This document shows, in pieces, positions 25,092 through 33,468 of a stretch of DNA of 64,000 nucleotides. The DNA is from Desulfotomaculum nigrificans DSM 574. Lineage in GTDB: Bacteria > Bacillota > Desulfotomaculia > Desulfotomaculales > Desulfotomaculaceae. The notes under the pieces were generated by a model. The model was not told the origin of the DNA. It was given only the letters and a program-made list of their open reading frames with translations, and searched no databases. The stretch lies in contig NZ_KI912183.1 of the NCBI RefSeq assembly GCF_000189755.2, positions 1,056,257-1,120,256 on the forward strand, read 5' to 3'. Numbering within the stretch: position 1 is the first letter of the stretch; the number at the start of each line of letters is the position of its first letter. A program made the position numbers and the translations under genes.

Positions 25092-26602
25092 GAAAAAGGT
25101 TAAAAGTAAGCCTGTGTATGATTACTAAAGACGAGGAACATTGTCTTTTATCCTGTCTTAACAGTGTTAAACACCTGGTCAGTGAAATGATTGTGGTTGA
25201 TACCGGTTCTTCAGATAATACAGTTCATTTGTCCCGGTTGGCAGGTGCCAGGGTATTTAACTTTAAATGGACCGGTGACTTTTCCTTGGCCAGGAACTTT
25301 TGTTTAGAGCAGGCCAACGGTGATTGGATTCTTGTACTAGATGCCGATGAAATTTTAGCTCCTGTTGAAGCCGCAGAATTTTATAACTTACTCCATGATC
25401 AGACAGTGGAAGGATACTTTTTGCATCTCAATAACTACATTGGAAACGGTAAACAAATTACCAGAGATAAAGTTTTGAGACTATTTAGAAACAAAACGGA
25501 GTATCGCTTTGCCGGTGCCATTCACGAACAGGTGGCACCGTCTATTTTAAAAGCAAACGGTGGCAATGGACTGGCCAATGCACCCCTGGTTATTAACCAC
25601 TACGGTTATTTAGACACGGTAATCAAGAAAAAAAATAAGTTTAAAAGAAATATATCCATCATAACCAGAGAACTAAAAAATAATCCCCAAGACCCATTTC
25701 TCTTGTATTCTTTGGCCCTGGAACACTACCAAATAGGTCAAATTGACAAGGGAGTTGATTACCTGAAAAGGGCCTTGGCTCTAATGAAGGGCTCAGAAGG
25801 CTACTTTGAGGATGTCATTTTGAACACGGCCATAGGGTTATGGCAATTGGGACGATGGGAATCGTTAATGGATTTTGTAAAGAAATCGCTGCTAATGTTA
25901 CCGGGGCAAAGGGACTTGCTGCTAATTAAAGGGTTGGCAAATCTTGCTTTAAAAAGGTACCCTGAAGCGGCCGGTGATATGGAAAATTCAATAAAAAGTG
26001 GGGGCAGCAACCTGATTCCCCCCTTTAAGGTTCTTAGCCTGATAGGGGACGCTTACAGTTTATCAGGAGAATATAAAAAAGCAGAAACTATGTATTTTTT
26101 AGCCCTTTATAGAAACAGCAACTCCCTATATCCCTTAACTCAAATTCTTAGATTAATCCAAAGAGAGCATGTCCATTTCGATTGTACCAAGCTATACAGG
26201 TTTTGTACCGTTCAAAAAAAGGATTCCCTTCGGCGGGAATTAGTCAAAGCTAACGAGTACCATTTAGCTATGGTGGTACTCCTACTGGAAATCTACCACT
26301 TATGCACCGAAAAAAACACTGAGTTGCCCCTTCCTCAAATAACCAGTGATTTGCTTACATTAGTTAAGAGATTAGCACCGTTATGTGGCAATGTTCTTTC
26401 TCTTGAATATATTTTTATAACAACCAGAGAAATTGACACTTATGCATTAATGATTGGAAAGGGGTACGACTGTAGCCATTTTATGGCTTGGAGAAGAATC
26501 GGTATGCTTATTGCCGATTTGCTGCTGTTTACAATTAAGAGATGTTGTCCAAGATGGGACATTCACTCCTTTGTACCGGAGGAAATAAATAATTACCCTT
26601 AG
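25088..26602 (+). CDS. GT2 glycosyltransferase with TPR repeats (SunS-like), copy 3
   Basis: 504 aa. GT2 domain: VSLCMITKDEEHCLLSCL, VVDTGSSDNTVHLS, WILVLDADEILAPVE, KVLRLFRNKTEYRFAGAIHE. Then VINHYGYLDTVIKKKNK and a shorter TPR-like part. The C-terminal 120 residues (QKKDSLRRELVKANEYHLAM onward) do not resemble TPR and may be a separate helical domain. Coupled to copy 2 by overlap; the next gene starts 13 bases downstream with AAAGGAG before it. Confidence 0.82.
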   Translation: MRKRLKVSLCMITKDEEHCLLSCLNSVKHLVSEMIVVDTGSSDNTVHLSRLAGARVFNFKWTGDFSLARNFCLEQANGDWILVLDADEILAPVEAAEFYNLLHDQTVEGYFLHLNNYIGNGKQITRDKVLRLFRNKTEYRFAGAIHEQVAPSILKANGGNGLANAPLVINHYGYLDTVIKKKNKFKRNISIITRELKNNPQDPFLLYSLALEHYQIGQIDKGVDYLKRALALMKGSEGYFEDVILNTAIGLWQLGRWESLMDFVKKSLLMLPGQRDLLLIKGLANLALKRYPEAAGDMENSIKSGGSNLIPPFKVLSLIGDAYSLSGEYKKAETMYFLALYRNSNSLYPLTQILRLIQREHVHFDCTKLYRFCTVQKKDSLRRELVKANEYHLAMVVLLLEIYHLCTEKNTELPLPQITSDLLTLVKRLAPLCGNVLSLEYIFITTREIDTYALMIGKGYDCSHFMAWRRIGMLIADLLLFTIKRCCPRWDIHSFVPEEINNYP

Positions 26603-26615
26603 GAAAGGAGTAACT

Positions 26616-28172
26616 ATGAAAACGCGAGTTATGGTGGCCAGCCCTGTTAAGCAAAAGGAAGTTATATTAAGGGAATTTCTTAGTTCACTGGAAAAATTGG
26701 ATCAATCAGGAATAGAACTGGATTTTGTTTTTATCGATGACAATAATGAACATAATCTATTGGACAATTTCTCAATGGGCAAGAAAAATGTTCGGATTAT
26801 CAGGGAAGAATCCATTGACACCTATGTTTGCGATGAAAAGACCCATTACTGGCGAGAGGAACTAATATGGAAAGTAGCTGCCTTTAAAAATAAATTTATC
26901 GACATTGCCCTTCAACAGGGTTACGACTACTTATTCCTCGTTGATTCAGATTTATACCTTCACCCTAAAACAGTCAAGCATTTAATCTCACTTAAAAAGG
27001 ATATTGTTTCCGAGGTTTTTTGGACTAAGTGGGAGCCAGACTTAACCCCCCTTCCTCAGGTTTGGGTTTCAGACCAGTACCAGTTATATGATGCACCAAG
27101 AGGTCAGGAGCTGAGCGAAGAGGAAATAAATAAGAGAGTGGCTGCATTTATTGAAATGCTGTCTAAACCAGGCACCTATAAGGTGGGGGGGCTTGGGGCC
27201 TGTACTTTAATTAGCAGGAGGGCTCTTTCTATGGGAGTTTCCTTTAGTGAAATATACAACGTTGGTTTTTGGGGTGAGGATAGACATTTTTGTATTAGGG
27301 CGGCGGCACTGGGGTTAGAACTGTTTGCAGATACACACTACCCCCCCTTTCACATTTACAGGGAATCAGACCTAGAGCAGCTTAAGGAATACAAAAAGAA
27401 AATAAGCTTGGGTCACAGTAAAGCAGGCAAAAAGGTAAGCTCCTCCGGGTGGCACAAGAGAAAAGGGAACAAAATTACACTGGCTATGTTAGTTAGAAAT
27501 GAGGCTGATAGGTATTTAAAAGAGGTCCTGCAACAGGCTAGGCAATATGTTGATAGTGCAGTGATTCTAGATGATGCCAGTGAGGACCACACTGTAGAGG
27601 TGTGTGAAAGGACTTTAGAGGGTATCCCCCTGACTATAGTTTCAAATAAGAAACCATGTTTTAACAATGAAATTATTCTAAGGAAACAGCTCTGGCAAAT
27701 GGCCATTGATTCCCATCCGGACTGGATTTTGATACTGGATGCTGATGAAATCTTTGAAGTTAATGCCCCAAGAATCTTAAAAATCCTGGCCCAAAACAAG
27801 GATATTTATTATTATTCCTTCCGGTTATATGACATGTGGAGCGAAACCCATTACCGGGAGGATGATTATTGGTGTGCCCATAAGCGGTATCGCCCCTTCA
27901 TGGTTAGGTATGTACCGGGGTTTCATTACCTGTGGAACGAAACACCACTGCATTGCGGACGATTGCCGGTAAATATAACGGAATTTAAGGGTGAGAACCA
28001 CGATCTAAAAATTAAACACTTGGGTTGGCTGAAACCAGAGGACCGGCTTAGGAAATATTATCGTTATAAGGAATTGGACCCCCAGTGTATTTATGGTATT
28101 GCCCAGCAATATGATTCCATACTAGATCCGCGTCCAAATCTGGTTCGGTGGGGCCAAGATAAAACAAAATAG
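26616..28172 (+). CDS. Tandem double glycosyltransferase (two GT-A domains)
   Basis: 518 aa with two catalytic domains. Domain 1 (about 1-265): VMVASPVKQKEVILREFL, a DxD in YLFLVDSDLYLHP, and NVGFWGEDRHFCIRA, resembling Anp1/Mnn9-like GT-A enzymes. A basic linker follows (HSKAGKKVSSSGWHKRKGN). Domain 2 (about 290-518) is GT2: ITLAMLVRNEADRYLKEVL, VILDDASEDHT, WILILDADEIFEVN. There are no TPRs. Last of the first four-gene glycosyltransferase unit. Two active sites on one chain suggest that it adds two sugars in succession. This is inference from architecture. Confidence 0.8.
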   Translation: MKTRVMVASPVKQKEVILREFLSSLEKLDQSGIELDFVFIDDNNEHNLLDNFSMGKKNVRIIREESIDTYVCDEKTHYWREELIWKVAAFKNKFIDIALQQGYDYLFLVDSDLYLHPKTVKHLISLKKDIVSEVFWTKWEPDLTPLPQVWVSDQYQLYDAPRGQELSEEEINKRVAAFIEMLSKPGTYKVGGLGACTLISRRALSMGVSFSEIYNVGFWGEDRHFCIRAAALGLELFADTHYPPFHIYRESDLEQLKEYKKKISLGHSKAGKKVSSSGWHKRKGNKITLAMLVRNEADRYLKEVLQQARQYVDSAVILDDASEDHTVEVCERTLEGIPLTIVSNKKPCFNNEIILRKQLWQMAIDSHPDWILILDADEIFEVNAPRILKILAQNKDIYYYSFRLYDMWSETHYREDDYWCAHKRYRPFMVRYVPGFHYLWNETPLHCGRLPVNITEFKGENHDLKIKHLGWLKPEDRLRKYYRYKELDPQCIYGIAQQYDSILDPRPNLVRWGQDKTK

Positions 28173-28206
28173 TTTTACTAAAATTTACAATTAGTTTTAT
28201 TTTTCT

Positions 28207-28235
28207 CACATATATTATTTTTCCAACATATTCTA
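28207..28235 (+). promoter_or_regulatory. Sigma-K-like promoter of the DNRLRE/DUF6385 gene
   Basis: CACA (28207-28210), 17 nt between AC and the -10, then CATATTCTA (28227-28235). Both elements match mACm-N16/17-CATAnnnTA exactly. The start codon is 25 bases further. One of the two best matches in the window. Confidence 0.6.
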
Positions 28236-28260
28236 TATAAAAACTCTAAGGATGTTTGCT

Positions 28261-29118
28261 ATGAATATATTTAAATTACCAGCTATAAAAAGTACTTTTG
28301 TGTTGAGTAATAAACCAGATCAGACACCGTGCCATTCACCATACCTGCCTGTTGGAAAAATCGGTTTAGGATACATTTTTTTTAATGAACATCTATCCTA
28401 TCTTTTCTTTGACATGTCCGTGATTCCCAAGGATCATGTGATTTCCTCGGCTAAGTTAAAATTATATTTCATCAAACCAGATTTGAAATGTAAATCACCC
28501 GAATTTTTTGGTATCCAGGCCCTGGCACAACCCTTTGCGGATTGTTCTACAAACTACCGAAATAGACCCTCTACAATACCAAAAACATTAAAAAAGGTCG
28601 CAATACCTAAGGATAATTGTTCAATTTCAGTGGAAATTACAGAGATCGTGAAATTTTGGCATTCCGACAGATTAATGAATAATGGGTTGGCATTGTTACC
28701 CGTGGATTTTGGAACTTCTGGTTTTTTACTTTTTCACAGTTCAAATAGCTCAGATTGTTCAAAACACCCGGTACTGACAATTACGACGAAATCGGATAAA
28801 GGAATTTGTTATGAGGAAAAAGAAAGTTACTATGTGAGTAAAACAGGGGGATTTAGCAAGGCACAAGAGGTCTGGCATTATTCTCTGTATAGTTTTATCA
28901 TACGGAATATTGGTTGCAAGAAAATATTATTTAAATTACAATCTAGCCCGGATAATATAGACTTTATTGACGATGGTCTCGAAATTGAATTACTTCCTGG
29001 CCAAACAAGAATCTTAGCAAGTAACTTTTTCACTCGCTATAATAGAGTTAAATTTTACCTTGATCCCAGTGAAAGTGGTACCGGTCAAATTGAAATTTGG
29101 CTGCAAGCCAAGGCATAG
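28261..29118 (+). CDS. DNRLRE-like plus DUF6385-type surface protein
   Basis: About 285 aa from the ATG at 28261, nine bases after AAGGA; an upstream ATG overlaps the ribosome binding site. Residues 1-180 look like a DNRLRE-type carbohydrate-binding/adhesin module: YLPVGKIGLGYIFFNEHLSY, SSAKLKLYFIKPD, EITEIVKFWHSDRLMNNGLA and GFLLFHSS. Residues 190-285 are a DUF6385-type domain (VSKTGGFSKAQEVWHYSLYS, LQSSPDNIDFIDDG, LASNFFTRYNRVKFYL), homologous in layout to the tail of the protein at 20416. No signal peptide, which fits a protein assembled on the spore by the mother cell. Preceded by an excellent sigma-K-like promoter. Surface role inferred. Confidence 0.75.
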   Translation: MNIFKLPAIKSTFVLSNKPDQTPCHSPYLPVGKIGLGYIFFNEHLSYLFFDMSVIPKDHVISSAKLKLYFIKPDLKCKSPEFFGIQALAQPFADCSTNYRNRPSTIPKTLKKVAIPKDNCSISVEITEIVKFWHSDRLMNNGLALLPVDFGTSGFLLFHSSNSSDCSKHPVLTITTKSDKGICYEEKESYYVSKTGGFSKAQEVWHYSLYSFIIRNIGCKKILFKLQSSPDNIDFIDDGLEIELLPGQTRILASNFFTRYNRVKFYLDPSESGTGQIEIWLQAKA

Positions 29119-29122
29119 ACTG

Positions 29123-29233
29123 AAGACAACCACCGTTTCAAAGCCCAAAGACTGGGAAGTGGTGGTCTTAAATTGGAGTAAACAATAAACGCCACTAATT
29201 ATCTGGTTATGGATAGATTAGTGGCTTTCCTGT
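29123..29233 (+). terminator. Two stem-loops after the DNRLRE gene
   Basis: The first stem is AAGAC-ACCAC...GTGGT-GTCTT (29123-29169), without a T-run. The second is GCCACTAAT...ATTAGTGGC (29191-29225) followed by TTTCCTGTT and could terminate in either direction. The rest of 29119-29708 holds the doubtful 108-aa ORF and another terminator. Confidence 0.55.
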
Positions 29234-29238
29234 TAATA

Positions 29239-29565
29239 TCACCAGGGAATACCCCGGACAGGTGTAACCAATGGTATGCAGCCAAGAGAAAGCAAAACAC
29301 TGCCAATTCTCTTAGCCCAAGCTACTAATAACATGTTTTGAACAGCTACTACAACAGCCTGGGAAAACTCATCCATGTCCAGATCTGTATCATCTGGTCT
29401 AGTCGAAAACTTCGTATAGTTCTTCTTGTTTTGATAGCCTCCAATACTTCCAAGCTTCTCAATCCCTTCTTCACAAATTATCGAGGGTATGTTACTTGAA
29501 ATTATTTTTTCCACCGTTACTAGTATATTCGTATAAATACAGCAAGTAATTACTACTTCGCCCAT
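29239..29565 (-). CDS. Doubtful hypothetical protein, 108 aa
   Basis: Minus-strand frame beginning MGEVVITCCIYTNILV and ending PLVTPVRGIPW, with a middle part (YTKFSTRPDDTDLDMDEFSQ) that looks like real protein. Against it: the ATG lies two bases from the terminator hairpin at 29569 and has no ribosome binding site. It may be the body of a gene whose start was lost, or chance. No family recognised. Confidence 0.3.
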   Translation of the reverse strand: MGEVVITCCIYTNILVTVEKIISSNIPSIICEEGIEKLGSIGGYQNKKNYTKFSTRPDDTDLDMDEFSQAVVVAVQNMLLVAWAKRIGSVLLSLGCIPLVTPVRGIPW

Positions 29566-29568
29566 AAA

Positions 29569-29598
29569 AAAGGCTGCCGGTATTTTCGGCAGCCTTTA
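29569..29598. terminator. Bidirectional hairpin
   Basis: AAAGGCTGCCG-GTATTTT-CGGCAGCCTTT, a perfect 11-bp stem with an A-run on one side and TTTAAA on the other, 110 bases upstream of the 21-residue-repeat gene. Confidence 0.75.
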
Positions 29599-29708
29599 AA
29601 TACGGACTATATCACTGATAAATAAACAGTTGATTTTTACTGAAATTGTAACCAATTTTTGCTTTGTGGAATAAATTGTAAGCAGAATTATGATAAGGGG
29701 GGAACATA

Positions 29709-31373
29709 ATGAATGAAAGAGACTTCCAGCAATATATCGATAGTCTGGTCGAATCATTGCTGGAAAAAATTCCAAATTATAAAAAGTTCGAACAGAGTCT
29801 GGATGATCTTGGGAACATGGACGACTGGCAAGACATACTTAAGCAATTTCCGGAACTGGATGAATCCGCGATTCCAAATTTGGGAGATCTTTCAAAAATT
29901 CTACCTAACTTCGGGGAATGGAACGGCAATCAAGGCTGTAACCCATGTTCAACTTTTCCTTTAATCAAATGCTTTTTAGTTTCATGCCTAAGACTTAAGA
30001 TTATCCTATGTCTCCTGAAAAATCCTTGCTTTGGACTCAAGGAAATCAAACGAGAAATCCGCAGAATTGAACGTGCTATCTTCAGCCCCACTTTTGGCTT
30101 AGCTGAAATTAAATCTGAAGTATCTGCCATTGAACGCGCCGTTCTCAGCCCGACCTTCGGTCTGCCTGAGATCAAGTCCGAAATCTCGGCTATTGAACGT
30201 GCCGTCTTTAGCTCTACCTTCGGCTTACGCGAGATCAAGTCTGAGATTTCTGCTATCGAACGTGCTGTTCTCAGCCCGACTTTCGGCTTACCGGAGATCA
30301 AGTCTGAAATCTCAGCCATTGAACACGCTATCTTTAGCTCTACCTTCGGCTTACGCGAGATCAAGTCTGAGGTTTCTGCTATCGAACGTGCTGTTCTCAG
30401 CCCGACTTTCGGCTTACCGGAGATCAAGTCTGAAATCTCAGCCATTGAACGTGCCATCTTTAGTCCTACCTTCGGCTTACTGGAAATTAAGTCTGAGATT
30501 TCTAACATTGAAGCTATCGTCGGTGGTATTTCAGACGCTATCTTTAGCTTCACCATCGGTCTAACTGAGATTAAATCCGAAATCTCGGCTATTGAACGCG
30601 CTATCTTTAGCTCTACCTTCGGCTTACGCGAAATTAAATCTGAGGTTTCTGCTATTGAGCGGGCCGTCTTTAGCTCTACCTTTGGCTTAGCTGAGATTAA
30701 GTCTGAAGTATCTGCCATTGAACGCACCGTTCTTAGCCCGACCTTCGGTCTGCCTGAGATCAAGTCCGAAATCTCAGCTATTGAACGCGCCGTCCTCAGT
30801 TCTACCTTCGGCTTGCCTGAGATTAAATCTGAGGTTTCTGCTATCGAACGTGCCGTCCTCAGCCCGACTTTCGGTCTGCCTGAGATCAAGTCTGAAATCT
30901 CGGCTATCGAACGTGCCATCTTTAGTCCTACCTTCGGCTTACTGGAGATTAAGTCCGAGATCTCGGCCATTGAAAGAAAACTAGGTATTTTCAGATCTTC
31001 TGTCCTAACCAGCGGGCCGCTCTTTATAGATGTCAACGAAAATATATTGCACCTTAAGGCCCTTAACCTTACTGCCGTAACTCAGAGCGTCACATTCGTG
31101 ATTAGAAATCTAGAAACCTGCAATCCTGTATTTACGAATACAATACCTCTCCTAGATATCAGACCTTGCTGCGGAACATTCGCTGAGAACAGACTGGATC
31201 AAGCCCCATTCAACATTAGTCTACCGTCAAATATCGAAGTGAGAGCGCTACTTAACACTCCTGAAAATCTCCTGATTAGCGCCTCAACCGTAAACGTAAC
31301 TGATGGAAATAAACGATTCCAAATTCTCCACTCTGAGTTCGTTCCGCTGGGCACCTTCAATCCTAATTGCTAA
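29709..31373 (+). CDS. Long 21-residue-repeat protein, candidate spore-surface fibre
   Basis: 554 aa. Start set by AAGGGGGGA five bases before the ATG. Residues 1-75 are acidic. Residues 76-107 are a hydrophobic Cys-containing segment (CFLVSCLRLKIILCLLKNPC). Residues 108-427 hold 15 copies of a 21-residue unit of form FGLxEIKSE(I/V)SAIE followed by RA(I/V)(F/L)SxT. One copy (number 8) is seven residues longer. Twenty-one residues are exactly three heptads, so a long coiled coil interrupted by S-P-T-F-G turns is likely. Residues 430-554 are a beta-type C-terminal domain (LTSGPLFIDVNENILHLKAL, QSVTFVIRNLETCNP, HSEFVPLGTFNPNC). The paralogue at 46778 has the same head-repeat-tail plan. No signal peptide. 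Each repeat offers Ser/Thr acceptor sites, and glycosyltransferase genes flank it. I propose a glycosylated filament protein; this is inference. Confidence 0.8.
   Translation: MNERDFQQYIDSLVESLLEKIPNYKKFEQSLDDLGNMDDWQDILKQFPELDESAIPNLGDLSKILPNFGEWNGNQGCNPCSTFPLIKCFLVSCLRLKIILCLLKNPCFGLKEIKREIRRIERAIFSPTFGLAEIKSEVSAIERAVLSPTFGLPEIKSEISAIERAVFSSTFGLREIKSEISAIERAVLSPTFGLPEIKSEISAIEHAIFSSTFGLREIKSEVSAIERAVLSPTFGLPEIKSEISAIERAIFSPTFGLLEIKSEISNIEAIVGGISDAIFSFTIGLTEIKSEISAIERAIFSSTFGLREIKSEVSAIERAVFSSTFGLAEIKSEVSAIERTVLSPTFGLPEIKSEISAIERAVLSSTFGLPEIKSEVSAIERAVLSPTFGLPEIKSEISAIERAIFSPTFGLLEIKSEISAIERKLGIFRSSVLTSGPLFIDVNENILHLKALNLTAVTQSVTFVIRNLETCNPVFTNTIPLLDIRPCCGTFAENRLDQAPFNISLPSNIEVRALLNTPENLLISASTVNVTDGNKRFQILHSEFVPLGTFNPNC
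30030..30987 (+). repeat. 63-bp coding tandem repeat, about 15 copies
   Basis: Codons 108-427 of the preceding gene. Units differ mainly at synonymous sites and at a few fixed positions (A/P/R/L/T after FGL, I/V in EIKSE-I/V), and recur in a higher-order order (P-type then R-type units). This suggests repeated unequal exchange with selection on the protein sequence. Confidence 0.9.
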
Positions 31374-31387
31374 CAACAACTGCCATA

Positions 31388-31420
31388 GACCGGCAACCCA
31401 GGTTGCCGGTCTCTTCCTTA
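31388..31420 (+). terminator. Terminator of the 21-residue-repeat gene
   Basis: GACCGGCAACC-CA-GGTTGCCGGTC followed by TCTTCCTT, 15 bases after the stop. Confidence 0.8.
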
Positions 31421-31494
31421 GTTGACTCTTTTCCATTCACACCCGGCCTACCTGAACACATATATTGGCATAGATAGCTTTTAGGAGGCTTAAA

Positions 31495-33468
31495 ATGATT
31501 TCATTATGTATGATTATTAAAAATGAGGAACATAACCTGCCCCGCTGCCTCAGCAGTGCCAAGGACTGTGTGGACGAAATCATTGTGGTAGATACCGGCT
31601 CCGATGATAACAGCGTAGAAATTGCCAAACAATTTGGGGCCAAGGTATTCTTCTACCAATGGGATGATGATTTTGCCGCTGCCCGCAATTTTAGTATTTC
31701 CAAGGCCACCGGCGATTGGGTCATTTACCTGGACGCCGATGAGGAATTAGAACCTGACTGTGCCAGCCGCTTCAGGGCCTTAGCCGAGAACCCAGAGGTG
31801 GAAGGGTATTACTTTCACATTAATAACCTTTGTGACAACGATGATGCCCTGCGTCATATCAATGTGCGCATGTTTAGAAACAAGCCTCAATACCGGTTTG
31901 ATGGCCAGTTGCATGAGCAAATCTTAAACGCCATTCAAGACAGCAACCCCGGTCATCAAAGTCCTGTCGTTGATTCAGGTATTACGATTTTGCATTACGG
32001 TTACCTATACTCAGAATTCCTGGCTAAAAATAAGGCCCAGCGTAATTACCGCATCAATAAGCGACTGGTGGATCAATGGCCGGATAATCCTTTCTACCTT
32101 TATACACTAGGCTGTTCCTGTATTAACCTGGGCAATCTTACCGAAGCCACAGATTACTTTCGTAAGGCCCTTAAATATATTGATTTTAGGGCCACCTATG
32201 CCCCCAGCGTGTTTATCTCACTCATTTCCTGTTTAATCCGTACAGGTGAATTGGATGAGGCCATGGAACAAATACACCGTTGCCAGCAACAATTTCCGGA
32301 CTATGTAGATATCTACTTTGTAGAAGGTGAATTGGCCGCCCGATTGGGCCTGGTGGAGAAAGCCCGAGTCTGCTTTGAAAAATGCCTGAGCCTGGGCGAG
32401 CAGGTGCAAGGTAAATTCACCACTAAGACAGGTGTTGGCAGTTTCCGGCCGATGTTTGAATTGGCCCAGCTTTATCAAGCCCAGGGTGATTTAGAAAAGG
32501 CCATTCACTACCAGCTGCAGGGAATAAAATACAAAGATGACATCAGTCAGTATGTCACTCTGGCCCGTTTATTAAAAACTTACCTCAAGGATGACGTAAG
32601 GCTCTTAAGCATCTTAAGAGAACTGTGCCAGCAAAAGGATAAAGTGAAAGAGTGTTTGACCCTGGGCCAAATACTGTATGATATCGGGGCCTATGATCTA
32701 GCCATCAGGTTATTGGATGAGGCTCCTGCCGGACCAGGGGAAATTGCCTACCTGAAAGCCCAATGCTTATTAAAGATCAACGGTTACCGTGAAGCAATTG
32801 AAACCTTAAAGCAGATTAAACCTGGTTCCCAGCTTTATCAAAATTCCCTACCATCCCTGGTGCTGGCTCACTGGCTGGCCACCCCTCCCCTGGATGCCGC
32901 CGGGCTTTTGCGGTCTGGCAACCGGCAGCATGGGGAAGCATATGAAACCTTTCTATGCATCAACGAACACCTTTTCAAAAGACATCCGGAAACTAAAATT
33001 GACGCCAACAGTAAGGCTTTTAAAAAGTTGGTGGATCAACTGATCTCCCTCAATCAAGCCGAACTGCTGGTGCAAATCCTAACCTTGGGCGGATTGGCCA
33101 CCCCTTATAGTAAAGTTTGGTATTTAACCCAACCACCGATGAACCCAACCAAGCTGGAACTGGCCGCCAAGTTAGCCCTGTTGGAGCTTAAGCAAGGTTC
33201 CCGGCAACCTGATTATCCTTACGTGCTGGGATGGTACTTTTATGATCACAATGAACTGGCCAGTGCCCAGCAAATGCTGCTCCAGGCCATCAAGCTTAAT
33301 CCGGCGGATCGCTATAAAAAACTTTTAAAAGAAACCTATCGCAAGCAATGTCTAAATATGGTTAAAACAGCCCTGCAACACTACCCCGACAACCCTAAGT
33401 TCAACCGCTGGTTAATAGATATACAGAAAGATCGCATACAATATGCCGGTCTCAAGGGGGTGCATTAA
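31495..33468 (+). CDS. GT2 glycosyltransferase with TPR repeats (SunS-like), copy 4
   Basis: 657 aa; TTAGGAGG seven bases before the ATG. GT2 domain at 1-235: ISLCMIIKNEEHNLPRCL, VVDTGSDDNSVEIA, WVIYLDADEELEPD, NVRMFRNKPQYRFDGQLHE, LHYGYLYSEFLAKNKAQRN. TPR-like repeats run to about residue 600 (for instance YLYTLGCSCINLGNLTEAT and YVLGWYFYDHNELASAQQML). It is directly downstream of the repeat protein, but a terminator lies between. The 16 bases near 31471 (CATAGATAG with an AC 17 bases before) are a partial sigma-K match. Followed without a gap by copy 5. Confidence 0.84.
   Translation: MISLCMIIKNEEHNLPRCLSSAKDCVDEIIVVDTGSDDNSVEIAKQFGAKVFFYQWDDDFAAARNFSISKATGDWVIYLDADEELEPDCASRFRALAENPEVEGYYFHINNLCDNDDALRHINVRMFRNKPQYRFDGQLHEQILNAIQDSNPGHQSPVVDSGITILHYGYLYSEFLAKNKAQRNYRINKRLVDQWPDNPFYLYTLGCSCINLGNLTEATDYFRKALKYIDFRATYAPSVFISLISCLIRTGELDEAMEQIHRCQQQFPDYVDIYFVEGELAARLGLVEKARVCFEKCLSLGEQVQGKFTTKTGVGSFRPMFELAQLYQAQGDLEKAIHYQLQGIKYKDDISQYVTLARLLKTYLKDDVRLLSILRELCQQKDKVKECLTLGQILYDIGAYDLAIRLLDEAPAGPGEIAYLKAQCLLKINGYREAIETLKQIKPGSQLYQNSLPSLVLAHWLATPPLDAAGLLRSGNRQHGEAYETFLCINEHLFKRHPETKIDANSKAFKKLVDQLISLNQAELLVQILTLGGLATPYSKVWYLTQPPMNPTKLELAAKLALLELKQGSRQPDYPYVLGWYFYDHNELASAQQMLLQAIKLNPADRYKKLLKETYRKQCLNMVKTALQHYPDNPKFNRWLIDIQKDRIQYAGLKGVH

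Noticed and set aside
30030-30987. Regular repeats that could be taken for a CRISPR array
   Set aside because: The 63-bp units are contiguous and coding without unique spacers, and no cas genes are present.
29930-31036. Long minus-strand open frame (368 codons) across the 21-residue repeat region
   Set aside because: It is the antisense image of the 63-bp repeats. One open repeat unit makes all units open, it lacks a ribosome binding site, and the plus-strand gene has clear start, domains and terminator.
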